A DNA stretch of 64,000 nt, from positions 124,001 through 188,000 of the forward strand of contig NZ_JARKMX010000003.1 in NCBI RefSeq assembly GCF_029360705.1. The letters run 5' to 3'. The stretch is from Paraflavitalea pollutisoli (GTDB lineage Bacteria; Bacteroidota; Bacteroidia; Chitinophagales; Chitinophagaceae). A program made the position numbers and the translations under genes. The notes beneath the pieces were generated by a model. The model was not told where the DNA came from. It was given only the letters and a program-made list of their open reading frames with translations, and made no database searches. Shown piece by piece: positions 1 through 10,078 of the stretch. The stretch's first letter is position 1. Every line of letters starts with the position of its first letter.

Positions 1-1
1 T

Positions 2-3000
2 GAGCTGCGTCCGTTGGTGCCGCTGGATGGTGGCCGTTTTGCGTCTTCTGACCTGAACGACCTCTATCGTCGTGTGATCATCCGTAACAACCGTCTGAAG
101 AGACTGTTGGAGATCAAGGCTCCTGAGGTGATCCTGCGTAACGAAAAACGTATGTTGCAGGAAGCGGTTGACTCCCTGTTTGACAACAGCCGTAAGTCGA
201 ATGCCGTGAAAGCGGAAGGTGGACGCGCGCTGAAATCACTCAGTGATGTACTGAAGGGTAAACAAGGTCGTTTCCGTCAAAACTTGTTGGGTAAACGTGT
301 TGACTACTCTGGTCGTTCTGTAATCGTGGTAGGTCCTGAGCTGAAGCTGCATGAGTGTGGTTTGCCGAAGGATATGGCTGCCGAGTTGTTTAAACCGTTT
401 ATCATTCGTAAGCTGATTGAAAGAGGTATCGTTAAGACTGTTAAATCTGCCCGTAAGCTGGTAGATCGCAAGGAAGCGGTGGTATGGGATATCCTTGAAA
501 ATATTCTGAAAGGTCACCCGGTGATGCTCAACCGTGCCCCTACGCTGCACCGGTTGTCTATCCAGGCCTTCCAGCCTAAACTGATTGAAGGTAAAGCGAT
601 CCAACTGCACCCGCTCGTGTGTTCGGCGTTCAACGCCGACTTTGACGGTGACCAGATGGCGGTACACGTTCCTTTGAGCAATGCTGCCGTACTGGAAGCC
701 CAGTTGCTGATGCTGTCTTCACACAACATTCTCAACCCGCAGAATGGTGCTCCGATGACCCTTCCTTCCCAGGACATGGTACTCGGTTTGTACTATATCA
801 CCAAGGGTAAGAAAACCATGGGCGACGAGATCGTTCGTGGTGAAGGAAAAGCGTTCTACAGTGCTGAAGAAGTGATCATCGCCTACAATGAAAAACGTGT
901 CGATCTGCACGCGCACATCAAGGTTAAAGTTAATGTACGCGAAAATGACGGAACTATCCGGAAGAAGCTGATCGAAACAACTGTAGGCCGTGTACTTTTC
1001 AATCAATTTGTACCTAAGGAAGTAGGTTATATCAATGCCCTGCTGACGAAAAAGAGCCTTCGTGAGATCATTGGTGACATCATCAAGATCACGAACGTTC
1101 CTAAGACCGCGAAGTTCCTCGATGATATCAAGCAGCTTGGTTTCCGTACAGCGTTCCAGGGTGGTCTGTCATTTAACATCAATGACCTGATTATCCCCTC
1201 TATCAAGGAAGAAGTGCTGGACAATGCCAAGGGTGAAGTTGATGAGGTTTGGGACAACTATAACATGGGTCTTATTACCAATAACGAGCGATATAACCAG
1301 ATCGTTGACATCTGGTCTCGTGTGGATACCCGCATCACTGAAACGCTCATTCGTGAGCTGAGCAGCGATAAGCAAGGTTTCAACTCGGTGTATATGATGC
1401 TTGACTCCGGTGCCCGTGGTTCTAAACAACAGATCAAGCAGCTTTGTGGTATTCGTGGTCTGATGGCGAAACCAAGAAAGTCTGGCTCTACCGGAAGTGA
1501 GATCATCGAAAACCCGATCCTCTCCAACTTCAAGGGTGGTCTGAACGTATTGGATTACTTCATCTCTACGCACGGTGCCCGTAAAGGTCTTGCGGATACG
1601 GCCCTTAAAACGGCTGATGCCGGTTACCTGACCCGTCGTCTGGTGGATGTTGCTCAGGACGTTGTTATTACTGAAGAAGACTGTGGTACACTGCGTGGTA
1701 TCGCCATCAGTGCACTGAAAGATAATGAGGAAGTGGTTGAGCCGCTGTACGATCGTATCATTGGCCGTACTTCTCTGCACAACGTATACACTCCAGAGAA
1801 TGATCGACTGGTGGTTGAGGCTGGATCTCAGATCACTGAAGACATTGGTAAGGAAATCGAGGAGGCAGGTATCGAAACTGTTGAGATCCGCTCTGTACTG
1901 ACTTGCGAAAGCAAGCGTGGTGTGTGTGTGAAGTGTTACGGTAAGAACCTGGCTACTGGTTCGATCACGCAGAAAGGTGATGCTGTAGGTATCATCGCTG
2001 CCCAGTCGATCGGTGAGCCTGGTACTCAGCTGACACTGCGTACCTTCCACGTGGGTGGTGTGGCTGGTTCTGCTTCGGTAGAATCTTCACTGATCGCCAA
2101 GTTCGACGGTACTGTTCAATTCGATGGTCTGCGTTCTGTTCCTTCCGAAGATAATGAAGGCAACAAGATCCAGGTGGTTATCGGTCGTACCGGTGAGCTT
2201 CGGATCATGGACTTGAAAAATGATCGTCTGCTGATCACTAACAACGTACCATATGGTGCAACGCTGTTGGTGAAGGACGGCCAGAATGTGAAGAAGGGTG
2301 ATGTGATCTGTACCTGGGATCCTTTCAACAACGTTATCGTTGCGGAAATCGCTGGTAGCATCAAGTTTGAGAACGTTATTGAAGGTATCACTTATCGCGA
2401 AGAGGCCGATGAACAAACCGGTCACCGCGAGAAGGTGGTAATCGAAACCAAGGATAAGAATAAGATCCCGACCCTGATCGTAGAGGGTAAGGATGTGAAA
2501 CAATACAACTTGCCTGTTGGATCACATATCATCGTTGATCAAAGCGAAGATGTGCGTGCCGGCCAGGTACTGGTGAAGATCCCTCGTACACTGCGTATGC
2601 AGCGAGATATCACCGGTGGTCTGCCTCGTGTAACGGAGTTGTTTGAAGCTCGTAATCCGGGTAACCCTGCCATTGTTTGTGAAATCGATGGTGTGGTTGC
2701 ATTTGGTGCGATCAAGCGTGGTAACCGTGAAATCGTTGTAGAAGCGAAGGATGGCGTGGTGAAAAAATACCTCGTGCCTTTGACTCGTCAGATCCTTGTT
2801 CAGGATGGTGACTTTATCAAAGCTGGTGCTTCTCTGTCTGATGGACAGGTTGCTCCTGGTGATATCCTCTCTATCAAAGGACCTTTCGCAGTACAAGAGT
2901 ATGTTGTGAATGAGATCCAGGAAGTTTATCGCTTACAAGGTGTGAAAATCAACGATAAGCATATAGAGGTGATCGTACGTCAGATGATGAAGAAGGTTGA

Positions 3001-3511
3001 AATCGTGGATCCGGGTGATACCCGTTTCCTTGAGGAGGACCTGGAAGATCGTTTCGACTTTAACGAAGAAAATGATTGGATCTTTGATAAGAAGGTGGTT
3101 TCCGATCCAGGCGAAAGCACTAAACTGCGTGCCGGTCAGATTGCCAGCCTGCGTGAGATCCGTGAAGAAAACTCGTTACTGCGTCGTTCTGACAAGAAGC
3201 CTGTTGAGTTCCGAGATGCAAATCCGGCCACTTCTCATCCTGTACTGTTGGGTATCACCAAGGCGTCTCTGGGTACGCAAAGCTGGATCTCAGCTGCATC
3301 GTTCCAGGAGACAACGAAAGTACTGTCGTCTGCGGCTATCCAAGGTAAGAGCGATGACATGCTTGGTCTGAAGGAAAACGTAATCACTGGTCATCCGATT
3401 CCGGCTGGTACAGGTCTGCGTGACTTCGAGAACATGGTTGTAGGTAGCAAGGAAGAATATGAATTGCTGCAAACTACCCGCGAGGCAATGAGCTTTGATG
3501 ATGATGAGTAA
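2..3511 (+). CDS. rpoC: DNA-directed RNA polymerase subunit beta' (5' end outside window)
   Basis: This is the largest catalytic subunit of RNA polymerase, which elongates RNA in the cytoplasm. The reading frame is open from base 2, so the N-terminal part lies left of the window. The Mg2+-binding NADFDGDQ motif that holds the active-site metal is encoded at about 632-655. A C-terminal zinc-binding motif with four cysteines ([13 protein letters not shown]) is encoded near 1903-1941, followed by the [13 protein letters not shown] trigger-loop region. The gene ends with an acidic tail and a TAA stop, and a strong hairpin terminator follows. This is a highly conserved core gene and the identity is secure. 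The upstream neighbour is presumably rpoB (inference). Confidence 0.98.
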   Translation, partial: ELRPLVPLDGGRFASSDLNDLYRRVIIRNNRLKRLLEIKAPEVILRNEKRMLQEAVDSLFDNSRKSNAVKAEGGRALKSLSDVLKGKQGRFRQNLLGKRVDYSGRSVIVVGPELKLHECGLPKDMAAELFKPFIIRKLIERGIVKTVKSARKLVDRKEAVVWDILENILKGHPVMLNRAPTLHRLSIQAFQPKLIEGKAIQLHPLVCSAFNADFDGDQMAVHVPLSNAAVLEAQLLMLSSHNILNPQNGAPMTLPSQDMVLGLYYITKGKKTMGDEIVRGEGKAFYSAEEVIIAYNEKRVDLHAHIKVKVNVRENDGTIRKKLIETTVGRVLFNQFVPKEVGYINALLTKKSLREIIGDIIKITNVPKTAKFLDDIKQLGFRTAFQGGLSFNINDLIIPSIKEEVLDNAKGEVDEVWDNYNMGLITNNERYNQIVDIWSRVDTRITETLIRELSSDKQGFNSVYMMLDSGARGSKQQIKQLCGIRGLMAKPRKSGSTGSEIIENPILSNFKGGLNVLDYFISTHGARKGLADTALKTADAGYLTRRLVDVAQDVVITEEDCGTLRGIAISALKDNEEVVEPLYDRIIGRTSLHNVYTPENDRLVVEAGSQITEDIGKEIEEAGIETVEIRSVLTCESKRGVCVKCYGKNLATGSITQKGDAVGIIAAQSIGEPGTQLTLRTFHVGGVAGSASVESSLIAKFDGTVQFDGLRSVPSEDNEGNKIQVVIGRTGELRIMDLKNDRLLITNNVPYGATLLVKDGQNVKKGDVICTWDPFNNVIVAEIAGSIKFENVIEGITYREEADEQTGHREKVVIETKDKNKIPTLIVEGKDVKQYNLPVGSHIIVDQSEDVRAGQVLVKIPRTLRMQRDITGGLPRVTELFEARNPGNPAIVCEIDGVVAFGAIKRGNREIVVEAKDGVVKKYLVPLTRQILVQDGDFIKAGASLSDGQVAPGDILSIKGPFAVQEYVVNEIQEVYRLQGVKINDKHIEVIVRQMMKKVEIVDPGDTRFLEEDLEDRFDFNEENDWIFDKKVVSDPGESTKLRAGQIASLREIREENSLLRRSDKKPVEFRDANPATSHPVLLGITKASLGTQSWISAASFQETTKVLSSAAIQGKSDDMLGLKENVITGHPIPAGTGLRDFENMVVGSKEEYELLQTTREAMSFDDDE

Positions 3512-3550
3512 TAGTGTCATGCGGTAAGCATGATCTGATCTAATACAATG

Positions 3551-3583
3551 AAAGTAGGAAGCGTTTTGCTTCCTACTTTTTTT
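3551..3583 (+). terminator. Intrinsic terminator after rpoC
   Basis: A perfect 10-bp stem (agtaggaagc with gcttcctact) and a 5-base loop are followed directly by a run of T residues. It lies 40 bases after the rpoC stop and fits a rho-independent terminator of the rpo operon. Confidence 0.85.
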
Positions 3584-3782
3584 ATTTCCTTCTGTTGGAT
3601 ACAGGGGTGTATCGTTGTATACGATCAATTATGGCCAAAATCGATCATAGATTGTACTGATTAAGCGATGGTGTGAATGAAATTTATGTATATCTTGTTG
3701 GCTTAACGATCTAATTCAGAACTGTTAAAACTTTTAACAATTTTCTTTTAACGCAAGCTTCTATCTTGCAAAAAAGGCGGGA

Positions 3783-4385
3783 ATGAGAAACATCTCTACT
3801 ATTTTAAGCATTATTGCCCTTGCACTTACGGGAGTACTTTTTTACTTACATTTTTCAGGTAAAGAACCTAAGAAAGATGCATCTGTCGATGCAGGAAAGA
3901 AGGAACACAAAGATTTTAGAATCGCTTATTTCGACATCGATTCATTGCAGTCCAGCTATACCTTTTATAAGGATGCGTTGGAAGAAATGAAAGGTAAAGA
4001 AACTGCTGCCAACACGGAATTGCAGGAGTTGAAGGGCCGTTTTCAAAGCAGGTACCAACAATTGCAGCAACAGGTAACGTCTCAGGCGGGTCAGGAAGCT
4101 GCTCAAAAAGAACTTGCTAGTCTTGAGCAAAATTACCGTAAGCGCGAAGGTCAACTCCAGGAGAATCTTCAGAACCACCAGATAGAAATGACCAGGAAAA
4201 TGCGCAAGCAGATCGAAGACTACCTAGCTGAATACAATAAAGACAAGGGGTATGCCTATATCCTTTCCTACGAACCAGGTTTCATCATGTATTACAGGGA
4301 CTCGTTGTATGACGTAACTGGTGATCTGGTAAAAGGTTTGAATGAAAAATACAAGGTGACGAAAGATACCAAGAAGGAAAAGTAG
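3783..4385 (+). CDS. OmpH/Skp-family outer-membrane protein chaperone
   Basis: A 200-residue protein. Residues about 4-24 form an N-terminal hydrophobic segment (signal peptide or anchor). The stretch IAYFDIDSLQSSY near residue 47 is typical of the OmpH (Skp) family start, followed by a long coiled coil rich in Gln, Glu and Lys (about residues 60-145). Its end, YAYILSYEPGFIMYYRDSLYDVT, matches the family's C-terminal strand region. Skp proteins hold unfolded outer-membrane proteins in the periplasm; that role is from family knowledge. It is a single-gene unit between two terminators. I see no lipobox, so a membrane-anchored or cleaved periplasmic form are both possible. Confidence 0.85.
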   Translation: MRNISTILSIIALALTGVLFYLHFSGKEPKKDASVDAGKKEHKDFRIAYFDIDSLQSSYTFYKDALEEMKGKETAANTELQELKGRFQSRYQQLQQQVTSQAGQEAAQKELASLEQNYRKREGQLQENLQNHQIEMTRKMRKQIEDYLAEYNKDKGYAYILSYEPGFIMYYRDSLYDVTGDLVKGLNEKYKVTKDTKKEK

Positions 4386-4468
4386 ACTTATAAATGCCCT
4401 TATTTCTGAGGTTTAAGCCCTGAAAAAGAGGCGCCAATAAATACTGATTAATCTTAGTTAATTTACGT

Positions 4469-4499
4469 AAACGCAGCTACCCAATAGCTGCGTTTTTTT
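4469..4499 (+). terminator. Intrinsic terminator after the OmpH-like gene
   Basis: A perfect 9-bp stem (acgcagcta with tagctgcgt) around a 5-base loop is followed by seven T residues. Confidence 0.8.
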
Positions 4500-4576
4500 G
4501 TGTTTTGTGTGTTTCTGATTTGCTTATCTTCAGGAATCTTTATTATTAACACTTTGATCTTTTATTTTCGACTGCT

Positions 4577-6022
4577 ATGACTGAATCAAAACCTGCTTTC
4601 AAGCCCTCACTGGGTTTAATAGACGCTACTATGGTGGTAGCGGGCTCAATGATCGGCTCCGGGATCTTCATTGTTAGTGCTGACATCACGCGTTATACCG
4701 GTAGTGCCGGCTGGCTAATTATGGTCTGGCTGATTACGGGCTTTATGACCATTACAGCTGCGGTTAGCTATGGCGAGTTGAGTGGTATGTATCCCAAGGC
4801 AGGTGGTCAGTACGTATACCTGAAGGAGGCTTTCAATCCTTTAGCAGGCTTTCTGTATGGTTGGAGTTTTTTCGCTGTCATTCAAACAGCTACTATCGCA
4901 GCCGTGGCGGTGGCATTCAGTCGTTTTACGGCTTATCTCGTTCCTGAACTAGGCGAAGGAAATATTCTATGGTCGCAGGGCGATTTCAAGATATCTGCTG
5001 CACAGTTGCTAGGCATCGCGCTTATTATATTTCTTACCTATACCAATACAAAAGGGGTTAAAGGCGGTAAGATCATACAAACTGTATTTACTACCGTAAA
5101 ACTGCTTTCCTTATTTGGTTTGATCATAGCCGGATTTCTTTTGGCCAAGCATAGTTTTTGGGATGAGAATTGGGAAACCGGATTTAAAGCTATGCAGTTG
5201 CCGCAGGATGCCTCTGGTACCTTCATTAAAGATGGCGAATGGTTTTCAATAAGTGGAACGGCTTTGATCGGCGCCATAGCTGCTGCGATGGTTGGTTCTA
5301 TCTTCAGTAGTGACTCCTGGAACAATGTGACCTTTATTGCCGGAGAGATCAAGAACCCCAAGAAGAACATTGGGTTGAGCCTTTTCCTGGGCACATTAAT
5401 CGTTACGATCATTTATGTAACTGCCAACCTGATGTATTTGCATGTATTGCCTTTAAGTGAGATCGCTTATCCAGAAGGAAATAGGGTTGCTGTTGCTGTA
5501 TCGAATGCGCTGTTTGGTGCAGACGGTTCAACTGTGATAGCGGTAATGATCATGATATCCACCTTTGGTTGCAATAATGGATTGATCCTGGCCGGCGCCC
5601 GGGTTTATTATACTATGGCAAACGACGGCCTTTTCTTTAAGAAGACTGGTACGTTAAATAAGCATGCTGTACCCGAATTTGCTCTATGGCTACAATGCAT
5701 TGTCGCTTCAATACTTTGTCTGAGCGGAAGTTATGGTGACCTGCTGGACATGATCTCTTTTGTGGTCGTCTTGTTCTATGCGCTTACCATTATCGGTATT
5801 GCTGTATTGCGTAAAAAGCGTCCCGATATCGAACGACCGTACAAGGCTTTCGGCTATCCGGTTTTACCCGCAATATATGTTGTCCTCGCACTTACTTTTT
5901 GTGTGTTCCTGATCACCATGAAACCTGTATACGCTGGGGCAGGTCTGGGCATTGTATTGGTGGGTATTCCATTGTACTACCTGGCGGTATCTAATCAAAA
6001 AAAGGGTTCTTCCGTCCAATAA
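4577..6022 (+). CDS. APC-family amino-acid permease
   Basis: A 481-residue integral membrane protein with about 12 hydrophobic helices. Near the N terminus the motif MVVAGSMIGSGIF (residues about 14-26) is the characteristic first-helix glycine motif of the APC superfamily that contacts the substrate backbone. The sequence GELSGMYPKAGGQYVYLKEAF follows in helix 2-3, and the C terminus has the RPDIERPYKAFGYPVLP stretch typical of the LAT/YfnA-type subgroup. It would import or exchange amino acids across the inner membrane; the substrate cannot be read from sequence. It is monocistronic, closed by a strong GC-rich terminator. Confidence 0.9.
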   Translation: MTESKPAFKPSLGLIDATMVVAGSMIGSGIFIVSADITRYTGSAGWLIMVWLITGFMTITAAVSYGELSGMYPKAGGQYVYLKEAFNPLAGFLYGWSFFAVIQTATIAAVAVAFSRFTAYLVPELGEGNILWSQGDFKISAAQLLGIALIIFLTYTNTKGVKGGKIIQTVFTTVKLLSLFGLIIAGFLLAKHSFWDENWETGFKAMQLPQDASGTFIKDGEWFSISGTALIGAIAAAMVGSIFSSDSWNNVTFIAGEIKNPKKNIGLSLFLGTLIVTIIYVTANLMYLHVLPLSEIAYPEGNRVAVAVSNALFGADGSTVIAVMIMISTFGCNNGLILAGARVYYTMANDGLFFKKTGTLNKHAVPEFALWLQCIVASILCLSGSYGDLLDMISFVVVLFYALTIIGIAVLRKKRPDIERPYKAFGYPVLPAIYVVLALTFCVFLITMKPVYAGAGLGIVLVGIPLYYLAVSNQKKGSSVQ

Positions 6023-6031
6023 ATAGCTAAA

Positions 6032-6064
6032 CGGTCCCGGGAATTCCCCGGGACCGCGTTTTGA
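6032..6064 (+). terminator. Intrinsic terminator after APC permease
   Basis: A perfect 10-bp GC-rich stem (cggtcccggg with cccgggaccg) with a 5-base loop, starting 10 bases after the permease stop, followed by a short T-rich stretch. Confidence 0.75.
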
Positions 6065-6088
6065 CATAACTCTCCAGAAAATATAATA

Positions 6089-6107
6089 CCTTGCAAGCTT
6101 TGCAAGG
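6089..6107. promoter_or_regulatory. 19-bp inverted repeat in the leader of the heptose kinase gene
   Basis: Two 8-base arms (ccttgcaa and ttgcaagg) flank gct, 26 bases before the ATG at 6134. A possible -7 element (taccttg) overlaps its left arm and a TTG lies at 6061-6063, though the 23-base spacing is wider than usual. It could be an operator or an mRNA hairpin; no function is shown. Confidence 0.35.
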
Positions 6108-6133
6108 AGTTATTTATTCAATGTACATATAAT

Positions 6134-7129
6134 ATGAGTGGCGTCAATTTTGATAAGCTGTTTGCTCAATTTAATGGTATCAAAGTAGGAGTGATCGGTG
6201 ATGTTATGTTGGACACCTATTGGTGGGGGCACGTAGATCGTATATCACCCGAAGCTCCTGTTCCGGTAGTAGCACTTGATAAACGGGAATACAGGATTGG
6301 CGGAGCTGGTAATGTGGCCCTGAACCTGGTGTCGTTGGGGGCACAGGTTACTGCCTTGTCGGTAACAGGTCAGGATGATGACGGGCAGTTGTTGAAAGGC
6401 CTATTTGAGCAGGCTGGCATCAGGACAGACTACCTACTGCAATCGCCTTCCCGAATAACGACGAATAAGGTAAGGGTCATTAGTCGTAACCAACAAATGA
6501 TGCGGCTTGATTCCGAAACCACTAAAGACCTGGCGACAACGGATGAGGCTGCTTTACTGGAAAAGGTAAAGCAATACATTCTCCAGGAAAAGCCCCAAGC
6601 CATTGTTTTGGAGGACTACAATAAAGGGGTGCTTACTGAAAATGTGATCAAGAACGTAATTGCTCTCTGTAAGCAACATGGCGTGATCACCACCGTGGAT
6701 CCGAAACGCAAGAACTTCTTTGCATATCAGGGTGTTGACATTTTCAAGCCCAACATGAAAGAGGTAAAAGATGGATTGAACTTACTGGTTGATGATGTGA
6801 ACGTTCAGACGCTTACGGAAATCCACAAGCAATTGCAAGACCGCCTTCATCACCAGATCTCTTTTATCACTTTGTCTGAGAAAGGGGTGTTCTATCACAA
6901 TCATGAGCAGGCCCGGGTAATTCCTTCCCATCTGCGGAATATAGCCGACGTTTCTGGTGCCGGTGATACTGTCATCGCCGTAGCGTCATTGATCTATACG
7001 GCCACCAAGAGTATCGACCTGATGGCTGAAGTGGCGAACATTGCCGGCGGTTTGGTATGTGAGGAAGTCGGAACGGTTGCCATCGATAAAGAAAGGCTGC
7101 TTAATGAATGCAAGCTGCTTTTGGGATAA
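6134..7129 (+). CDS. rfaE1: D-glycero-beta-D-manno-heptose-7-phosphate kinase (RfaE domain I, PfkB fold)
   Basis: A 331-residue PfkB-type sugar kinase. The N-terminal segment VGVIGDVMLDTYWWGHVDRISPEAPVPV and the following RIGGAGNVALNL are diagnostic for the kinase half of HldE/RfaE. The anion-hole and catalytic-base motif DVSGAGDT lies near residue 275. It phosphorylates heptose-7-phosphate at O-1 with ATP during ADP-heptose synthesis for lipopolysaccharide core. The length matches the kinase domain alone, so the adenylyltransferase half (RfaE2) must be a separate gene elsewhere. The gene is followed 12 bases later by the fructosamine-kinase-like reading frame, suggesting co-transcription. 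Confidence 0.88.
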   Translation: MSGVNFDKLFAQFNGIKVGVIGDVMLDTYWWGHVDRISPEAPVPVVALDKREYRIGGAGNVALNLVSLGAQVTALSVTGQDDDGQLLKGLFEQAGIRTDYLLQSPSRITTNKVRVISRNQQMMRLDSETTKDLATTDEAALLEKVKQYILQEKPQAIVLEDYNKGVLTENVIKNVIALCKQHGVITTVDPKRKNFFAYQGVDIFKPNMKEVKDGLNLLVDDVNVQTLTEIHKQLQDRLHHQISFITLSEKGVFYHNHEQARVIPSHLRNIADVSGAGDTVIAVASLIYTATKSIDLMAEVANIAGGLVCEEVGTVAIDKERLLNECKLLLG

Positions 7130-7141
7130 GCCTCTATCCAT

Positions 7142-8045
7142 ATGGTCCCGCCGTCTGTTCAACAATTTATTCTTTCTTTACTGCAATCTACTATAGGGAC
7201 TAGTATTCGTGCTATACGGTTTATATCCATAAGAGGTGGTTCCATCAATCAGAGTTTCCAGGTTACCGCCAACACCGGCCAGCGTTTTTTTGCCAAGATC
7301 AACTTGCTTGGTGAATTACCAGGCTTGTTTTTGCATGAAAAAGAAGGATTGACTTCACTTGCCGACCTCCGTATTTTCAGAATCCCCGCTGTTATTGGGC
7401 AAGGCGAAGCTGGTGCTCACCAGGTATTGGTGTTGGAATGGGTAGAGACTGGAATCAAAACTCCCAAATTTTGGAAGCGTTTGGGCGAACAGCTGGCCTT
7501 GATGCACTCAAAGCCTACGGATATTTCGATCTCCCCAGGCTATTTTGGGTTGGGCTACCGATAATTATATGGGAGCATTGCCGCAATGGAATAGCCCACT
7601 GCAGGGGTGGCCACAGTTCTTTACTGAAAGACGGCTGCGCCCACAACTTCAATTGGCTATGAGCAGACAAATGGTCGATAGGGCGCTGCTCGGGCGTTTT
7701 GAGCGGCTTTTTCTTCGATTGCCCGAAATCTTTGGCCCAACAACCCAGCCGGTTTTAGTACATGGAGACCTATGGAGCGGCAATCTGCTATGCGATGATG
7801 AAGAGCAGCCTGTTTTGATCGATCCGGCCGTATACTTAGGACATCCTTGCGTAGACCTGGCGATGACCACCTTATTTGGTGGTTTTGAGGCTGGTTTTTA
7901 TGACAGGTATCGGGAAATAGTGCCTTTACCTTTCAATTATCGGGAACAATGGGATATTGCCAACCTATATCCACTGCTGATCCACCTAAATTTATTTGGA
8001 AAAGGGTATCTCCCCGATATATTGCATACAATTGACCGTTATTGA
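7142..8045 (+). pseudogene. Fructosamine/ketosamine-3-kinase-like gene, frameshifted
   Basis: The first part (7142-7564) encodes the N-terminal lobe of the fructosamine-kinase fold: GGSINQSFQV, the lysine in RFFAKIN, and FLHEKEGL. The rest (to 8045) is in the next frame and carries the kinase core VHGDLWSGNLL and VLIDPAVYLGHPCVDLAM. The break is at about 7552-7554, where ttgggctacc would restore FGLATDNYMGALPQ if one G were absent; families normally read FGL-DN-I/M-G-LPQ here. Without that base the gene would encode 300 residues, the usual family length. Intact members phosphorylate ketoamines from glycation to trigger their removal. Either a recent inactivating insertion or a sequencing error in a G run; both halves otherwise look intact. 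Confidence 0.85.
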
Positions 8046-8140
8046 TTTGCGTTATTACATGGCAATCAGTTAATTTAGCGACCATAAACAGCGTACGGGG
8101 GGGATATTTACCCGTTCGTTGTTTTAACCTATATAATCGA

Positions 8141-9043
8141 ATGCTCGCAGTTACTATCCTGGGAAATAATTCAGCCTTACCGGCTTATGATCGTCATCCT
8201 ACGTCACAACTCGTGACACTGGACGATCATATTTTCCTTGTAGACTGTGGGGAAGGGACCCAGGTTCAGTTGTCGAAGTACAAGATCCGCTGGGGGCGTA
8301 TTAACCATATTTTCATTTCCCACTTGCATGGCGACCATTACTTTGGACTGCCAGGGTTGGTGAATAGTATGGGTCTTTTGCATCGGGAGCATGAACTTCA
8401 TCTGTATGCTCCAGCTCCTTTAAAAGAAATTCTCGATCTGCAATTACAGGCTGCTGCAACGGTATTGCCTTATCAGCTGCATTTTCACCCACTGGAAAAA
8501 GAAGGCGTGTTGATCAAAACCGATCGTTACAAGGTTACCTGTTTTCCTACTAAACATCGTATTGCCTGTTGGGGGTTTCGATTTGATCAGGTAAAAGCGC
8601 CGCGCCGTGTAAATCCGGAGAAAGCGATCCGGCATGAGGTGCCGGCCTCTTTTTACGACCGTCTTAAGCAAGGTGAGGACTATACCACCAAATCCGGAGA
8701 ACTGATCAGCAACGAGTGGGTGACTGATCCGGCGCCAAAGCCTCAGTCGTATGCCTATAGTGCGGATACGCTTTATGATGAAGAGTTGATCGACCGGGTG
8801 CGTGGCGTTGATATCTTGTACCATGAGACTACCTACCTGAAAGATCTCAATGACAGGGCTTCCAGCCGTTTCCATTCAACTACTACACAAGCCGCCAGTA
8901 TTGCTCAAAAAGCAGGCGTTGGCCGTTTACTCATTGGACATTTCAGCTCCAAGTATGATAAGCTGGAAGTGTTTGAGGAGGAGGCCCGGGAGGTATTTCC
9001 CAATACAGACCTCGCGCTCGAAGGTGTTACTTTCAAAGTATAA
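8141..9043 (+). CDS. rnz: Ribonuclease Z (tRNA 3'-end processing)
   Basis: A 300-residue metallo-beta-lactamase-fold nuclease. The frame is open from 8042, but MLAVTILGNNSALP at 8141 matches the usual N terminus, so I use that ATG. The metal-binding HxHxDH motif appears as SHLHGDHYFGLPGL (about residues 62-75), preceded by LVDCGEGTQVQL, and the C-terminal HETTYL and LLIGHFSSKY segments supply further ligands. RNase Z cleaves the 3' trailer of tRNA precursors. This fits a genome whose tRNA-Asp in this window has no encoded CCA. The gene is convergent with dapA, with a shared hairpin between them. Confidence 0.95.
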   Translation: MLAVTILGNNSALPAYDRHPTSQLVTLDDHIFLVDCGEGTQVQLSKYKIRWGRINHIFISHLHGDHYFGLPGLVNSMGLLHREHELHLYAPAPLKEILDLQLQAAATVLPYQLHFHPLEKEGVLIKTDRYKVTCFPTKHRIACWGFRFDQVKAPRRVNPEKAIRHEVPASFYDRLKQGEDYTTKSGELISNEWVTDPAPKPQSYAYSADTLYDEELIDRVRGVDILYHETTYLKDLNDRASSRFHSTTTQAASIAQKAGVGRLLIGHFSSKYDKLEVFEEEAREVFPNTDLALEGVTFKV

Positions 9044-9049
9044 TAAAAG

Positions 9050-9097
9050 AATTGGTTAACAGCAGGCTGTCATTCGACGGCTTACCATTAACCAATT
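9050..9097. terminator. Hairpin between convergent rnz and dapA
   Basis: Arms aattggttaa (9050-9059) and ttaaccaatt (9088-9097) form a perfect 10-bp stem around a 28-base loop. Its position between two convergent genes suggests a bidirectional terminator, although the stem is AT-rich and there is no long T run. Confidence 0.5.
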
Positions 9098-9112
9098 TCT
9101 ATTGCATGCGGC

Positions 9113-9994
9113 CTAATTATTAAGGTACTCTCTTACTTTTTCATACAACTGGCTGCTTAACGGTGTCATGGGCAGGCGCAGGTTATTCTCTATCAGGTTC
9201 AATTCAGTTAAGAATGCTTTTACACCCGCGGGGTTGTTTTCTGCAAACATGAGGTCATACGCTTCGATCAATGGATCGTTGAGCTTCTTAGCGGTTGTCA
9301 GGTCATGCTTGAGGGCAAAGCGAACCATATCGGAGAATTGTTTGGGGAATGCGTTGCCTGCAACACTGATCACGCCATCCATACCGGTGGCTATCTGTGC
9401 GAAGGTGAGTGCATCGTCACCACTTACCACCAGGAAGTTTTCTGGGCGATCACGCAGGATGAGGCTGCATTGCGCCATATCTCCACTGGCTTCTTTGATA
9501 CCTGCAATGTTCTTTACTTCATTGGCGAGGCGCAGGGTGGTAGCGGCTGTCATGTTGCGCCCGGTTCTGCCAGGTACATTGTACAACAGCACTGGTTTGG
9601 GGGCTGCTTCAGCCAACAGTTTATAGTGTTGGAAGATGCCCTCCTGTGATGGTTTGTTGTAATAGGGACTGGCGCTCAGAATCGCCGTTGCTTTATCCAG
9701 GGGGAAATATTGCAGGTCTTGCAACAACTCGTGGGTATTATTGCCGCCGATGCCAACTACTACTGGCACACGACCCGCCACCTTCTCGTAGGTATATTGA
9801 ACGATGTCCTTCTTTTCTTCCTTGGAGAGGGTAGGGGTTTCGCCGGTTGTTCCCAGCGTAACGACATATTCAACACCTCCCTTGATTACGAAGTCGATAA
9901 GCTTTCCGAGAGCATCAAAATCGACTGCTGTAGAGGAAGTAAAAGGAGTAACGAGTGCTACACCGGTGCCTTGTAATGTTTGCCTGAGCGACAT
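9113..9994 (-). CDS. dapA: 4-hydroxy-tetrahydrodipicolinate synthase
   Basis: A 293-residue TIM-barrel lyase of the DapA/NAL family. It condenses pyruvate with aspartate semialdehyde, the first committed step to diaminopimelate and lysine. Visible motifs are the TLGTTGETPTLS loop (residues about 46-57), the tyrosine in LLYNVPGRTGRN (near 136), and the Schiff-base lysine in IAGIKEASGD (near 165). Length and motifs are standard for the biosynthetic enzyme, so I prefer dapA over N-acetylneuraminate lyase. It is transcribed alone on the minus strand. Confidence 0.95.
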   Translation of the reverse strand: MSLRQTLQGTGVALVTPFTSSTAVDFDALGKLIDFVIKGGVEYVVTLGTTGETPTLSKEEKKDIVQYTYEKVAGRVPVVVGIGGNNTHELLQDLQYFPLDKATAILSASPYYNKPSQEGIFQHYKLLAEAAPKPVLLYNVPGRTGRNMTAATTLRLANEVKNIAGIKEASGDMAQCSLILRDRPENFLVVSGDDALTFAQIATGMDGVISVAGNAFPKQFSDMVRFALKHDLTTAKKLNDPLIEAYDLMFAENNPAGVKAFLTELNLIENNLRLPMTPLSSQLYEKVREYLNN

Positions 9995-10048
9995 TCTATT
10001 TGTTGGGTTTTAATTTAAATGATGTTATGAATAGTTGATTTCCTGACA

Positions 10049-10078
10049 AAACAAAAGCCTTCCGTGTAGGAAGGCTTT
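10049..10078 (-). terminator. Minus-strand terminator between accA and dapA
   Basis: A perfect 10-bp stem (aaagccttcc with ggaaggcttt, 10054-10063 and 10069-10078) is followed on the minus strand by a T-rich stretch (ttttgttttgt). It ends whatever is transcribed leftward from 10245, either accA or a short separate RNA. Confidence 0.75.

Noticed and set aside
236-3628. Long open frames on the minus strand and a 124-codon plus-strand frame within and just past rpoC
   Set aside because: They are antisense or out-of-frame shadows of a highly conserved gene and have no family features.
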